Source: Stemphylium vesicarium
Lineage: Eukaryota; Ascomycota; Dothideomycetes; Pleosporales; Pleosporaceae
Assembly (NCBI GenBank): GCA_004380135.1
Contig: QXCR01000045.1
Coordinates: forward strand, 367,225 to 431,224
DNA: 64,000 nt
Direction: 5' to 3'
Shown: piece after piece, positions 45,730 to 57,819 of the stretch
Layout: each line of letters opens with the position of its first letter
How positions within the stretch are numbered: position 1 is the first letter of the stretch
The notes under the pieces: model-generated
Database searches by the model: none
Told to the model about the DNA's origin: nothing
Seen by the model: only the letters and a program-made list of their open reading frames with translations
Program-made: the position numbers and the translations under genes

Positions 45730-46419
45730 TCACCTGCCGCCAACAGAAGCAGTCCTGCCAGGAGAGTACTCGCCTCGACGACGAGCCTCCTCGCGGATGA
45801 ACTTCTCAACGTGCTGCTCAGCTTCGGCTCTGCTCACACCAGCGGTGAGGTAGCCACCGACCTCATCCTCAAGCTCTAGAGGAGTGACTGCTCCTGGGCT
45901 AGCCAGAGGCTCTAGGCGAGGGCTAGTAGGCTTAGGACCAAAACCCTTGTGCTGGCGACTGGTGTTGGCAAGAAGCTGCTGCTGGTAGAGGTACATCTGT
46001 CTTTGGACCTCGAATTGTCTGTTGGTTGATCGAGGAGAGGCGGGCGAGTGAGGGCTGTCCGGGCCATGGACCGGGGTGTTTGCTTGACTCGAGTGACTAG
46101 AGCTTTGAGACGAAGCATAGTTGGCTGGGTGGAAGCGGGGCAGCGATGGAAGCCTCAGATGGGCAGCAGGGCCGTGGTTGCTGGATTGTCGTGGGTTCAT
46201 GGCTGGACGACGTCGAGCCTGGGAGGGAATGTCGAGAGGCTGTGACCTGGGGGACAGAGGCGAACTAATAGTAGGCATGTTGCGGTCGGAAGGACGGGGT
46301 GGCATATTTTGGTGGTGGTGGTGGTGGGTGGTGTCGGATCTAAAGATGACTCGCGAAAGGGAGGGTGAAGTTGGCGGAGATCTCATATGACAGGTGGCGA
46401 GAGGATCTCGTCTAACCAT
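45730..46419 (-). CDS. Conserved-looking fungal protein of unknown function, Ser/Pro/His-rich
   Basis: I do not recognise a named family. The open frame from ATG 46419 gives 229 residues; a second Met (MRSPPTSP) is 11 residues in. The N-terminal two thirds is disordered (Ser, Pro, His, with a HHHHH run). The C-terminal third looks structured and conserved: FEVQRQMYLYQQQLLANTSR, then SPRLEPLASPGAVTPLELED and SRAEAEQHVEKFIREEARRR. The frame stops at a TGA that overlaps a GGCAG|GTGACT splice-donor-like sequence, so a further 3' exon is possible. No signal peptide or membrane segment. Confidence 0.6.
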   Translation of the reverse strand: MVRRDPLATCHMRSPPTSPSLSRVIFRSDTTHHHHHQNMPPRPSDRNMPTISSPLSPRSQPLDIPSQARRRPAMNPRQSSNHGPAAHLRLPSLPRFHPANYASSQSSSHSSQANTPVHGPDSPHSPASPRSTNRQFEVQRQMYLYQQQLLANTSRQHKGFGPKPTSPRLEPLASPGAVTPLELEDEVGGYLTAGVSRAEAEQHVEKFIREEARRRGEYSPGRTASVGGR

Positions 46420-48336
46420 TCAAGTGAAGAGGATGACCGGGCGAGGCTGATATATAAAGCCAGTCCCAGGTGGTGGTGGTGAGAAGTACCGTTGTGCCGA
46501 GGGCAAGGCACAGGCAGCGGCGGTGTCCAATATATCTAGTAGCGGGAGGGTCCAGCACAGGCTTGGGTCGTGGAGACAGGCGTCGGGGATGGTAGCCGAT
46601 CTTATTGGAAAGGTACAGCGTTGATCTTCCGCTTGAAGGCGCGCCGTCGTGCGGTAATCGTCCCTGAGAGGGTAACGAGGTGCACGGTTAAGTGGAGCAC
46701 GTTTCAATGTGGTGACTCGCACAAGCCAAGCGCCTGCTACTGGCAGCACACCAAACACGCTGGCTATCACTTGCAACCTGTGGCTGCGGGCCGGTTATGG
46801 CGGAGTACAGATGGCGCGTGTGTTTTCCCGAGACTTGGGTCCACAGTCAAAGTAACATGAGCTGGAGTGCGTCGGCTAGTTTAATGTCAGCGCCGTCGTG
46901 GTGTTCGGTGCTGGGATGCGAGGGCTAATCTAACGAGTGAAGGGGAGAAAGGCGTGGTACGAGCCATACTTTACATACAAAGCCGCGCGAGGCCTGCAAC
47001 GCGGAGGCCCACCGCCTGTGTAGGCGCCATTATCTCGTCACTGCATCCTCGCTGGCCTTGGTCTGCTGTCCTCGGGCGGGGGCATGGGTTTTTTCCTGCC
47101 TCGCTAGCTGGCCATGCGAATCGTTCGACAGGCCTGTTGGCGCAGCATGCCAATTATGACGCAGTGCGGAATCCCTAGCCGGCCTCGTTCGCACCCAACA
47201 CGTGCCAGGCTTGGAATTCCCGGCGCTAAACGCGTTGTGCGAGCACGGCATCGTAGACTTCAATCCAATTTGCCCTGCAGCTCGACTGTCGTGTGATAGG
47301 ATACCGTTGCTCTGCTGCGCCAGAGCCCTGCGTGCCGTTGCAGAAACATCTTGATGCCCCATTGTCTGCGCTGTGCGCGTGCTCGCTGCGAGAGGGATGC
47401 GTATAAGACATGACACCACAATGTGGCAGCAACGGCAGCTCAATACGATCGGGTGCAGCGTCGAGCAACTGCACCAACTTTGCGGACGGGTAACCCGCAT
47501 GTTCGACATAATGCAAAAGGGCTGATCGATCGAGATCATGGCTGCGCCTTTTTCGTCTTTTGTCCCGAGGTTGACCCCAAACTTCGCCGAGCGACATGTA
47601 GGCCATAATTTTCAGACATGGAGCCACGCTTATGGGACATTTCTATATTGCGATGCGTCGCAAATTTCCGGCTTGATACTCGGCGGCCGAAGTCGCTCGA
47701 TGAGCGACCGTGGACAACGTTCCATGAACTTTCTCCGCCCTGCACTTCTAATATGACGCGGAGACAAAGAGCTTATTTGCCATGTTAGTCAGAGGAACGT
47801 TGCGGCCGTCCGGTCCGCACCTGGATGCCGTCATGGAGTTCAAGCATGTCGCTCACCAGTTCTAGACCTTGAGAATAAGTACAATGGGCATGAGGGATAA
47901 TGGCCCAATTCAGTAGCACAGCAATGAGTAGTATATCGCCGATATCTTCGCAATGTGGAAAGTGGTACATCCAACAAAACGGGCAATGTTACACTACCTG
48001 GCCGATCTCCCGCCTGCGGCTGGCAACAACAAAGCACCGCGCACGCCGGAGGGGCTCGGGAGAGGGCAATAGGCGCGCGCATTGGCTCAAGGCTGAGCAA
48101 AAGCAAGCTGCAATGACGTTTTGAGTAGTGTTGGGAGCATAACCGCGCGTAGTTACACAAGATCCGAGAACACTGACGGCACAGCGGCACAACGAGAGGA
48201 GAGCGACAAGGGAATTGACTGACACGTAGTGCTCTCACCAAAAAAGAAAGGACAAGTCTGTCTGGTGTAGTTCTGGTAGCTGAGGGCTGTGCCGTGAGTT
48301 TGTTGGATTTGTTGATATGTAGATCTGTCTTCACCA
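46420..48336. other. 1.9-kb intergenic stretch between the fungal orphan and ARP2
   Basis: Contains the promoter of the 46419 gene and the 3' flank of ARP2. A minus-strand frame in phase with ARP2 exon 4 stays open down to 47840 but has no family features. No RNA gene or repeat is recognised. Confidence 0.4.
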
Positions 48337-49726
48337 TCATCTCGCGCCGAGCTTCTCCAGGGCGCGTGCGCCCTGTTCTTCCCACTCGGCCTTTGATATC
48401 CACATGTTCTCCTTGTCGGCCATAATGTTCGCCAGCACAGCACCACCGAGGAAAACCATGTGCCTTCGCCTGGGCGGGTCTTCGATGCGGACCTTGAATT
48501 TCTAAGACCGTGTTAGCAACAGCCAGCTTAACAGCCAAACGGGTACGCACGTTGAGTCGCTCTGGGTTTCCACCCAAGACCTTGGTAAGCCACAACTGCT
48601 TTAGCTCCTTCTCCAATCGACTTGGCAGACCCGGGTACATGCTACTTCCACCACTCAGCACAATAGCCTTGTATAGACTGCTCCTGACATCGACGTCGGC
48701 CGCCTGGATCGTGTTGAACAAGAACTCGGCGATACCAGGCTGTTCGACGTCCACAAGGTGCGGCTGGAACAGACATTCGGGAGCCTCGAAGCGCTCGCTG
48801 CCCACCCGAATGACCCGGCCATCTGGTAGAGTGTAAGACTCCACCAAGACTGTTGTATCTTCACTAAGGCGCTGGTCCAACTCGAGATCGTACGATACGT
48901 AGCAGAGCTTCTCCTTAATTTGGCGCACGGTTTCAAAATCGGCGGTTCGGTTGAGGGCGTATCCTCTCCGCAGCAGAAGCGCAATGAGGTTGCGGGTTAC
49001 ATCGCGTCCAGCGACATCGAGGCGGCGAGTGAGGTGGTTGAGCACAGTGCTTTCGTAGACGGGGACGATATGTGTAACACCATCTCCAGAGTCAACGACC
49101 ACACCAGATGACAGACCCTGGGCGTACAGAGCCAGCACAGCCTGGATAGCCACGTATACACCTCCAAAGCCGTAACGCTCGAACATGACCTCACACATGG
49201 TCTCGCGGTTCTTAAGAGGGTTCATGGGCGGTTCGGTGAGTAGGATCTTGCGGCCGGTCGGATCAAGGTTCATCTTCTCGTAGAAGGTGTAGTCCCAGAG
49301 TTGTTGCATGTCGTCCCAACGCTTGACGATACCGTTCTCCATCTAAGTGAGGGGCGATTAGTAACTGTTCCAGTCCTTGGTTTTGCCTTGCGTGGTCACA
49401 TACTGGGTAGGTGATCTGAAGCATTGAGCGCGCTGCCGCAGCCTCATCACCGCACATGATGTCCTTGAGCTGGATGTCACCGCCATTTTGTTCTTCGGTT
49501 CGTAGAATGGGACGGCCGACTATTGAAGGGTACTGGTGGTCTGGGAAGTTCTAAAGCGATTATCATCAGCTTTGCAAGCCTCACAACAATGGTCGTGTAA
49601 AGACGCACCTGTCCGGCATAACCCGCCTTCAGGAAACCAGTACCGCCGTCAAGGACTAATTGAAGGGTAAGCAAAGCTTAGAATGATTGTCAAGAGGCTG
49701 CGCTTACCAATAGGAGCTTCAGCCAT
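48337..49726 (-). CDS. ARP2: Actin-related protein 2 (Arp2/3 complex)
   Basis: Nucleating subunit of the Arp2/3 complex, which builds branched actin at cortical patches for endocytosis. Five exons (49726-49708, 49655-49609, 49550-49404, 49342-48551, 48501-48337) with GT-AG introns give 389 residues, the normal Arp2 length. The actin-fold phosphate loops are visible: VLDGGTGFLKAGYAG (spanning introns 1 and 2) and GVVVDSGDGVTHIVPVYE. Other diagnostic stretches are TFYEKMNLDPTGRKILLTEP, ALLLRRGYALNRTADFETVR, YKAIVLSGGSSMYPGLPSRL and the C-terminal RRRHMVFLGGAVLANIM and ISKAEWEEQGARAL. Exon 4 would read through its donor into a long open frame if not spliced. Head-to-head with RPL5. Confidence 0.97.
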
Positions 49727-50330
49727 CCTGTTAAAAGCTCTGGATGGGTGGTGAGACTAGGGAGGTGGATGTAGAGAGCTGGCTGTAGCTCGGAGTTGCT
49801 TGCCTTGAGGTTGACGACGTTGGCGGCGGGGGCGCTGATGGTTGGTCGGGGGTCCGTGAGCACTCAAACGGGCGAAGCAGATGCTCGGGCTGCAACTTGA
49901 AATACACCAACCACCTCTGATGTTTTCATGTCGAAATGGCACTTGGGAGTGTAGGGAAGACCATGTGCTATATTATTATGCTACCATGGGATCTCTTAAT
50001 GCGATGTTCAAGAGACTGTTCGTATGCGCACTGCCCAAAAGTCGCCCTGCAACTACAATAAATAGGCCAAGCAGACCCTGGCTCCCATCACGAAGATTGC
50101 GCTCTCTAGGATACACCCATAATGCGTTGACTACTTGACTTGGCCCAGGATGCCTGTGGTCACCCATCCAGAGGTTGCTTGAGTGGTCACCCACCTTGGG
50201 GGTCGCGACTTCCGACTTGCGCGTCGCTTAACTACATGGTCCGAGCGCCCACTTCAATATTGGGGGGTCTTCGGCTGCATCATCGAACTTTCTCTCTTCA
50301 GCCGATTCTACTAACAGCAGCCGGTCAAGA
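49727..50330. promoter_or_regulatory. Divergent promoter between ARP2 and RPL5
   Basis: About 600 bp separating two highly expressed housekeeping genes. The CTACTAACAGCAG just before the RPL5 start resembles a branch site plus acceptor, so RPL5 may have a 5'-UTR intron. No TATA box is evident. Confidence 0.45.
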
Positions 50331-51479
50331 TGCCTTTCGTAAGTACTCCTTGAGTTGCACTCGCAATCACAGTCCCCATCCCATTGCCACCATGGCAACC
50401 CCGCTTCGACTGTGTGTCGAGTGGAGTCTTTGCGAGATGCTTCGAATGCGGGTTTGAAGCGCAAATCGCTGACTCTGGGAAAAGTCCAAGCTCCAGAAGA
50501 ACGACGCCTACTTCTCGCGGTACCAAGTCAAGTACAAGCGCCGCCGCCAGGGCAAGAGTACGTACTACCGCAGCGACAGGTTTGCGACGAAATCTAACAG
50601 TTGGCAGCCGACTACTATGCCCGTAAGAGGTTGATCACCCAGGCGAAGAACAAGTACAACGCGCCCAAGTACCGCCTCGTCGTTCGTTTCACCAACAAGG
50701 ATGTCATCTGCCAAATCGTCCACTCCGAGATTGGCGGTGACAAGGTCTTCATGGCTGCTTAGTACGTCTCACTCGATTTCTGCAGACACGACTTTTAGCT
50801 AACAATGCACAGCGCTCACGAGCTGAAGGCCTACGGCATCACCCACGGTCTTACAAACTGGGCCGCCGCCTACGCCACCGGTCTCCTCCTTGCCCGCCGT
50901 GTGCTCAAGAAGCTCGAGCTCGACGAGAGCTTCGTCGGTGTCGAGGAGGCTGACGGTGAGTTCACCCTCACTGAGGCCGCCGAGGTTGACGGTGAGGAGC
51001 GCCGCCCATTCAAGGTCTTCCTTGATGTCGGTCTCACCCGTACCTCCACCGGTGCCCGTGTCTTCGGTGCCATGAAGGGCTGCTCCGACGGTGGTGTATT
51101 CGTTCCCCACTCCGAGAACCGTTTCCCCGGATACGACATGGAAGGCAAGGAGCTCGACGCCGAGACCCTCCGCAAGTACATCTTCGGTGGTCACGTCGCT
51201 GAGTACATGGAGACCCTCGCCGATGACGACGAGGAGCGCTACAAGTCTCAGTTCAGCGGCTACATCGAGGACGACATCGAGGCTGACGGCCTTGAGGAGC
51301 TCTACCAGGATGCCCACAAGCAGATCCGTGAGGACCCATGGAAGAAGGAGGAGGGTGCCGGCCCCACCAAGTCCAAGGACGAGTGGAAGGCCGAGTCCAA
51401 GAAGTACCAGAGCAAGAAGCTCACCAAGGCCGAGAAGGAGGAGCGCGTCAAGGCCAAGATCGCCGAGATCACTGCTTAA
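50331..51479 (+). CDS. RPL5: 60S ribosomal protein L5 (uL18)
   Basis: Binds 5S rRNA with uL5 and joins the central protuberance of the large subunit. Four exons (50331-50339, 50485-50557, 50608-50761, 50813-51479) give 300 residues, the usual size. Exon 1 encodes only MPF, followed after a 145-nt intron by SKLQKNDAYFSRYQVKYKRR. Exon 3 has TDYYARKRLITQAKNKYNAP and the last exon AHELKAYGITHGLTNWAAAY, ARVFGAMKGCSDGGVFVPHS and a Lys/Glu-rich C-terminus. The first introns sit very close to the start codon, as is usual for fungal ribosomal protein genes. Codon use is strongly biased to C-ending codons, as expected for high expression. Confidence 0.97.
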
Positions 51480-52386
51480 GCTGTTGCTTTTTCTTGTTCA
51501 TACTTTGTTCCGTCATGACAAAAGCACGGCTCTGGCGTCTAGGGATGATATGGGAAGGATACCTGCCATGACAGGATACATTTTCTGTACTTAGCCTTTC
51601 ACGACCTCAATGAGATGATGAGACGGCAGGCCACGGTTGGCTACCACCAGCATGATACCCCCCCAAACAAATGTGCCCCTCCCGTTCTGCTGTGGGTGAA
51701 ACATCTTGAAATAGCAACATGTGACACGTCGGTTGCAAGGGTAGCGACCGACGCCACATAGTGCAGGCCGGAGGTTTGACCATGGCTGACTGACAGGTAT
51801 TGTTTCCTATTTCCGTTGCGTTATGACGGTGAGGTGTTTCAACGCTGGCAGTAGCTTCTTTGAGGACCAGTCTGCAGTCAGCGCTGCTCTCAGCACGGTG
51901 CACACCAGCCGCGGAAGAAGAGGCTGGCAGTGAGGCAAGCGAAGTCTGTCAACCCAACGCGTTTCGAAGAAGGGTAGCATACAAGTAGATAGGCAATCCT
52001 CGCGGTCGATCATGATAATCGACAGGATCTGAGAGCGCCAGTACAATTTGGTGGGGAGAGCAGACGGCAACGCGAAGGAATCAGCCGACACCTTTCGTCA
52101 TCGCCCGGCTCCATCAGCTCTGAAGTGCACGTTCGCCATAACGTCGCACCGGCCGAAGATCGCACAGAGCAGCTTTTTGAAATCGCGCAACGTCTGACTT
52201 GAGCGCGAAGAGTCGGCAGATTTCGCTATCGGCTTGCAAACGGGACAGTCGCTTGGAGCATCCTGCAGCATTTCCAATCAGCGCGCGGTGGATTACCTTG
52301 GTAGCAGCGAGAAACCCCGCAGACCTCCGACCGCCTCACTGAGTGCATTTGCAACCCGGACGGATGGCGACGCCCCTATAGTCGCA
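51480..52386. other. Spacer between RPL5 and the LRR-protein gene
   Basis: 0.9 kb with the RPL5 3' UTR and the downstream promoter. No gene, repeat or RNA is seen. Confidence 0.45.
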
Positions 52387-55300
52387 ATGACAGCCATCCA
52401 AGCACCCGCCGACACTGCGTCTGCCATGGAAGACATTCACGGCGTCGACGTATCGTGGCTGCACCACTCGAATAGAGGTGAGGCCCGCCTACCCTGAGTG
52501 GAGACGTCTCGGCTCTGCGGCGCAACCCTAGATAATGTAGAGCCCTGCTAACATGCTGCCTCGCTGTAGACCATCACCATCGCCAGCAGGCCCCGTCGTC
52601 GCCAGGCCTGACCAGAGATGCGCCGCCGAAAACCTCGTCGCATGGCGGAATACCCGCCAGGGCCCGCCACGATGAGCAGCAAACGCAAGAGCCGAAACCG
52701 GCGGCCAACAGACCCGCATCTCCACCATGGTCGCCTTCAGCCACTGCTGCTGCTGCTCCTGTAACGACCGCGACTCCTCCCCAAAAGATACCACCGAAGC
52801 GACCTGCACTGCTTAGCCGAGGCAGTGCGGAAAAGAACGCCAGCGGAACGACGCCACCAGAAGTAAAGAACAACTCGCGACGCAACTCGTGGATGAATAG
52901 CATCAGTTCAAAATTCTCATCGCAGAACTCGCCTGCGCAGACAACCCACACCCAGGCCCAGGGATCACCCGCAGTCTCCCATGGCGCCGCCAATCCCTCC
53001 CCCTCTGCGAACGGCGCCCTAAACGGCATACAGGCGGCTTCGGGAGGAAACCACGGAGCTGCTGAGCCCTATGTCCCGCAACAACCTAAGAGTTCATTCG
53101 TGGGCAATGTCTTGCGACGCCTGTCTTCAGGAACGCAGGTCGGCGCTGTTGGCAAGGTTTACCCCAACGGTGGCGTGTGCCCGCGCAAAGTCATGAACGT
53201 CGACCCCAACCGAGAGCGATGTCTAGTGCCCGAACTGGACCAAAACAAACTGCGCAAAGTCGCCTTTTGCGTAGACGTCGAGATCGCCGGAGGCCCCAAA
53301 TACAAAGACGAGGCGGAGCCTGATGAGAAGCAGCCAAAGCGCAAAGAGAAGAAGATGAAGGAGCGCGGCGAGGGCGAGGCGCTTCGGAACCCCGAGGCTG
53401 TAGCCGAGGAAAAGGACAAGGATGGCGTCGTCTCTATTGCCCAAGAAGTCGTTGGCAACGAATCCGAGCCCAATCCTGAAGGCACGGTATTGGAGGAGAA
53501 GCAGGAACCCAGCAAAAAGAAGGAAAAGAAGAAGCGATCTGAGGCCGAACGTAAGGAACGAAAGGAGAAGAAGCGCAGGAAAGCCGAAGAGAACGGCACA
53601 ATCCCCCTGGAGCTCACTAGAGACGACGACAGCGGAAGTGCCGAGGGGGTGCCCGCTGCAACAGGCACAGCGCCTCCTCGCGCCCAGGATCGGCCAACGA
53701 TCGATCCGCTTCGCATCTATAGACGATGTTGCCAACTGCGCGAATCTCCCATCCTCAAACGCATCAGCGACCAGCTTGCGGCCCCGCGCGCATGTTCTGT
53801 TGTTCAGCCAGGTGTCGTCACTTGTCTCGATCTGACTGGATCGCGGCTACAATTAGCAGATGTCCTGACATTGTCAGACTGGCTCGCCATCGTGCCCGTA
53901 AAGAAGCTGTTCCTAGAGGACGCAGATTTGACCGACGAAAAGATTCGCGTTATTCTAGCTGGTCTTTTAGCCGCCAAAGTTCCAGAGCCACCAAAGCGTC
54001 GAGACCAATCCAACGATGGCACACAAGACGGTCTCTGCCAACAAGGTTCTTGCGCAGTGAAGAAGCTTGTTCTGAAAAACAACCCCAAAATAACAGCCGA
54101 GGGCTGGAAACACATCGCGCTCTTCCTATACATGTGTAAATCTATCATGGCCGTTGATGTGTCCATGATACCGTTTCCAAAGTCCAGACCGCAGGTGGCT
54201 TCCCCACCCACCAACAGCACACAAGCACCTTCACCTAACAAGGACACCAAAGCAGGAGATGTTGCTGAGATCTTCTCCAAAGCCATTTCCGAGCGATTGG
54301 GCGGTTCGGAGCTGCAAGAATTGGCCATGGCTGAGTGCAATTTGACCTCGCCAAGTATCCGCAAGATTATCGATGGCTGCGTTATTAGCGGAGTCCAGCG
54401 TCTGAGTCTTGCAACCAACGATATTGATGCCGAAGGCTTAGAACATGTCCTACATTACCTACGCTCCGGAGTATGTCAAGGAATCGACATTGGTGGCAAT
54501 GACCTCCGATCGTGGGTAGGCCAGCTTTGTGAAAGCTTAAAGCAATGCCACAACAGCCCGCTTTGGGCGTTGTGCTTGCAAGACACTGGCCTTACCCCCG
54601 ATTCTCTCAAGTTACTCATCCCGACTTTGATATCTCTACCATCCTTCAGGTTCTTGGACCTCTCACACAACAGAGGCCTCTTCCTTGGTCAGACTTCGTT
54701 ATGTCTCCTCAGAAAATACATGCCTCAGTTCAAGGAGCTGAAGCGGATACATCTAATGAATGTCGACATGAAGCCTGAAGATGCAATAGCGATCGCCGAA
54801 ATCCTTCCCGACTGTCCTCATATTGCGCATATCAATATTCTCGAAAACCCCGAAATCACGCGTGTTGCAACGTCAATTGATGAGGAAACCCAAGAAGAGG
54901 CTGCTGCGCTGTATGCCTCGCTCACACTTGCGGCCAAGCTGTCCAAATCGCTCATCTGCGTCGATGTCGATATTCCAGCCCCTGAACAGGGGGAAGTGAT
55001 CAAGGCACTGGCGAAACAAGTCGTGGCATATTGTTTGCGCAACATTGAATCCATTAATGAAGTGCCAGAACTTCGCGCAGCGCCAAAGGAAGTCGAAGTA
55101 CCCGATATCCTTATGCGTCTCGTGGGACCTGAAGCCACAGATGCCAAGGAGGATGACAATGCAGCCACTGCGCCAGATAACGACTACATCGTGGGAGGCA
55201 CGGGTATCGCTAAAGCGCTGAGCTATTGTCTTTCTCACAAAGATACGGATCTCCGGAGGGTGTCAGTTCCTGTAAGCGGCACATCTACGCCAAGGAGTAG

Positions 55301-56174
55301 AAGTAGGGTCCCAGTCCTGGAGGAACCGAGCAAAGCTCGTGCTATGTCCAAGGATCTTCTTGACACGGCGCGTAACACACGTTCAAGGATTCAGCCCGCA
55401 CTCATTCGAGAGGCGAAAAGCAACAATGATGTCAATTACCGTATGTCACCTCAACACCCCGTCTTAAGAGTAAAGCTAATAAGTAAAGGTCGTTTGTTGT
55501 TCTTGGACCAAACTCTCCAGGGTATGATACAACGCTTCGAAGACGAATACCCAGAGACGCGTCTTCATCCTTCAGACACCGCCTCCACTTCGAGTTCTAT
55601 TCCCAGTACTTCGCCGCCTATTTCCAACGTCCCCACGCTCGACAATAGCATTTCAACCGATGTGACGGCTCCCGAATCAGACGAAGATGAACCCTCCACC
55701 CTCCGCTCGCGCCACAACTCCGACGTCTCCCTCGCATCCCGCCACATGTCGCTCGAAGAAGGCCGCCTCCATCGTTTCGGCCATCGCGTGCGTACCGGCC
55801 TCCTCAACCCCTCCCGCCCGACTACGCCAGATGTTTCTGAGAACCACGCTTCCTTCATCTCCGGCACGGCAGATGATCAGGGTCTTCCTGAACACATCCG
55901 CTCTCTGCGCGAATACTTCCAGAACTACAGCGGTGATGACATGAGGCATATGATCGAGGGCAAGGGCTGGGAACAGGCTTTTGACAGCGTAGTCGAGAAT
56001 GCGGAGGAGCTGAGAAACTTGGAGAAGGAGGACCCCCAGCAGTTCAAGATCTTCCGAGAAAGTCAGATTGCTGCTTTGAAGAATCGCAATCCGGACATCT
56101 TTGCCCCTGGTGAGAAGGATGGTAAGATGAATGGAGATGGCGGTGGTGGTGATGACTTTGCCGTTGAAGACTAA
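52387..56174 (+). CDS. Large leucine-rich-repeat (RNI-like) protein, possibly Mhp1-type cell-wall/microtubule protein
   Basis: About 1,215 residues from exons 52387-52477, 52570-55440 and 55489-56174. The last intron (48 nt, CTAAT branch, AAG acceptor) is in frame and stop-free, so the frame is open without splicing. Order of regions: a disordered N-terminus ending in RRNSWMNSISSKFSSQNS, a short conserved block with FVGNVLRRLSSGTQ, a very Lys/Glu-rich segment (about residues 280-375), then LRR-like repeats (VVTCLDLTGSRLQLADV, VKKLFLEDADLTDEKI, LQELAMAECNLTSPSIRKII, VQRLSLATNDIDAEGLEHVL, FRFLDLSHNRG) and a Ser/Pro tail ending in a charged helix. LRR proteins of this type in filamentous fungi are sometimes annotated as cell-wall biogenesis protein Mhp1; I could not verify this. 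No signal peptide. Confidence 0.85.
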
Positions 56175-56718
56175 AGATCTAATCAAGCCGTCATCACAAT
56201 TTTCATGGTTTCGTATACGGAGCGTTAGTGTTGGGTGGAATGGCAATGTAAGATTATGGTTCGATGATTTGGGGGTCAGGTCGGGTTAGTTTGGGTTGGG
56301 TTGAGGGTGCTTCTACCACGAACGAGCTTGAGCTAATACTTTTGGTGCAACTTGTGCGACGGGAAGGTTCTCAGTTGCGCCCGCCCACTCAAGTGTACAT
56401 TCATTCTTTTTCTTATTATTGTAACCATGTAGCTATGTTGTAGTCTTGTTGGCCAAACCGGCTTTGGGCGTAATTTCATTCTTTTTATGTTGCACTGGCA
56501 GTAACCCCAACTTGTCTTCTCCACTGCTATTACCATTACGTGTTCTTATTCCTAACCACACGTGTTCACAAGAGAAGGCTTTTTCAGGATAGGTTGGCTC
56601 TTATCCACGTTCTGGTACCGAATTAGATTGGAGGTCCGATACTACTCCCTAGCGTAACCAAAGAGGCTCCTCTAATCCTACCTACTTTAACCTAAATATT
56701 ACACGTATTTTAACCTTT
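56175..56718. other. 3' flank of the LRR gene grading into AT-rich sequence
   Basis: Ordinary 3'-flanking sequence to about 56.6 kb, then composition turns AT-rich with CTA/TTA-rich words. No gene. Confidence 0.45.
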
Positions 56719-56720
56719 TA

Positions 56721-56840
56721 GTGTCAGGACGCAGCCCTGCACCACCATGCCATGCAACCAAAAGGTACGTATGATCAGTAAACTGCTGATCATGGTGCAG
56801 GATAGCATATATCGTCATCTGGCCTGACACGGCCTGACAC
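56721..56840. mobile_element. 120-bp MITE-like foldback element with TA flanks
   Basis: GTGTCAGG at 56721-56728 and CCTGACAC at 56833-56840 are perfect terminal inverted repeats. TA flanks both ends (56719-56720 and 56841-56842), as in TA target-site duplications of Tc1/mariner-type elements. CCTGCACCA (56737-56745) and TGGTGCAGG (56793-56801) form a second inverted pair inside. The 3' terminal repeat is present twice in tandem (56823-56830 and 56833-56840). No coding capacity. Confidence 0.6.
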
Positions 56841-56842
56841 TA

Positions 56843-57256
56843 GCCCTAAGTATGCAAAATAGCCTTTAAGGCGTCGCGATTAGCGTATTATATAGATTAT
56901 CAGGGTATGGATACTCATTATCTCTTTTTTTTTAGTTCTATTACTAAGAGACTAAATAGCTACCTCTATTATACTACTGCTACCCTATTACTATCAAGGC
57001 ATTTCTTATAGACTACGTCGCTAATAAAACGCTTCTAGACGCCTATATCGCTACTAAAGCGTATCTTACCTATTCTATCACTGTTCTAACCCCTTTTCTA
57101 TAGTAACTACACTTTAACGTACTATATATATAATAAAGATAAAGCTATATAGGAAGCATCTTATATTACTATTACTAATAAAGCGCTCAAATACTATCTT
57201 ACTAAGTAAATCTGTAAGAAGGAGCCTAGCTCTATAGAGCGAGCTAGGCTTATCCT
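56843..57256. other. AT-rich, probably RIP-degraded sequence
   Basis: Dominated by TA, CTA and TAT words, with stops in every frame (for example ATTATACTACTGCTACCCTA). This fits transposon remains mutated by repeat-induced point mutation, but no transposase motif can be read. Next to the MITE-like element. Confidence 0.45.
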
Positions 57257-57448
57257 TTACGAGTTACATATTGTGAAGACTAGCGAGGAGAAGGAAAAGG
57301 CGCTTAAAGATATCGAAGACTTTGATAACAAGGAAGCCATAGGGTTCGCGTGTCTTATGCTTATGTTCTTGACTGCTTGTGTGAGCCCGTTCATCTGGAT
57401 AGGGTGGAGTGATCGGTGAAGGACGGCGAAGCTGAATAAAGAGAAGGG

Positions 57449-57486
57449 GGAGGAGGAGGAGGAGGAGGAGGAGGAGGAGGAGGGGG
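57449..57486 (+). repeat. (AGG)n microsatellite
   Basis: About twelve AGG copies in the degraded island, inside a purine-rich stretch that could once have encoded a Glu-rich segment. Confidence 0.9.
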
Positions 57487-57819
57487 AGAAACGGCGGAGG
57501 GGAATCAAGATAAGAATGGAAGAGTTAGAGAAAAAGTTAAGGAGAGGGTGGGGGAAGTGGAGGTGCAGGAGGTTATACGACGTCTTCGGATGCTGATGGA
57601 GGAAACCGAAGAAAAGGCAAAGGAGGTGGAGGGAGCTCCTTCCATACGCATACCAGGTCTCGGGTGGACGTATAGGTGGTAACGTTAGAGAGGGAGAGAA
57701 GTCTCGATGGACATGGTAGGATAGAGGTGATAAGATCGGGGTATTACGGCTGTTTGTTTCTTTAGGCTTTTATTGTTGGAAATCTCCACTCAGATCATAT
57801 TTCTTACATGATAACTCTA

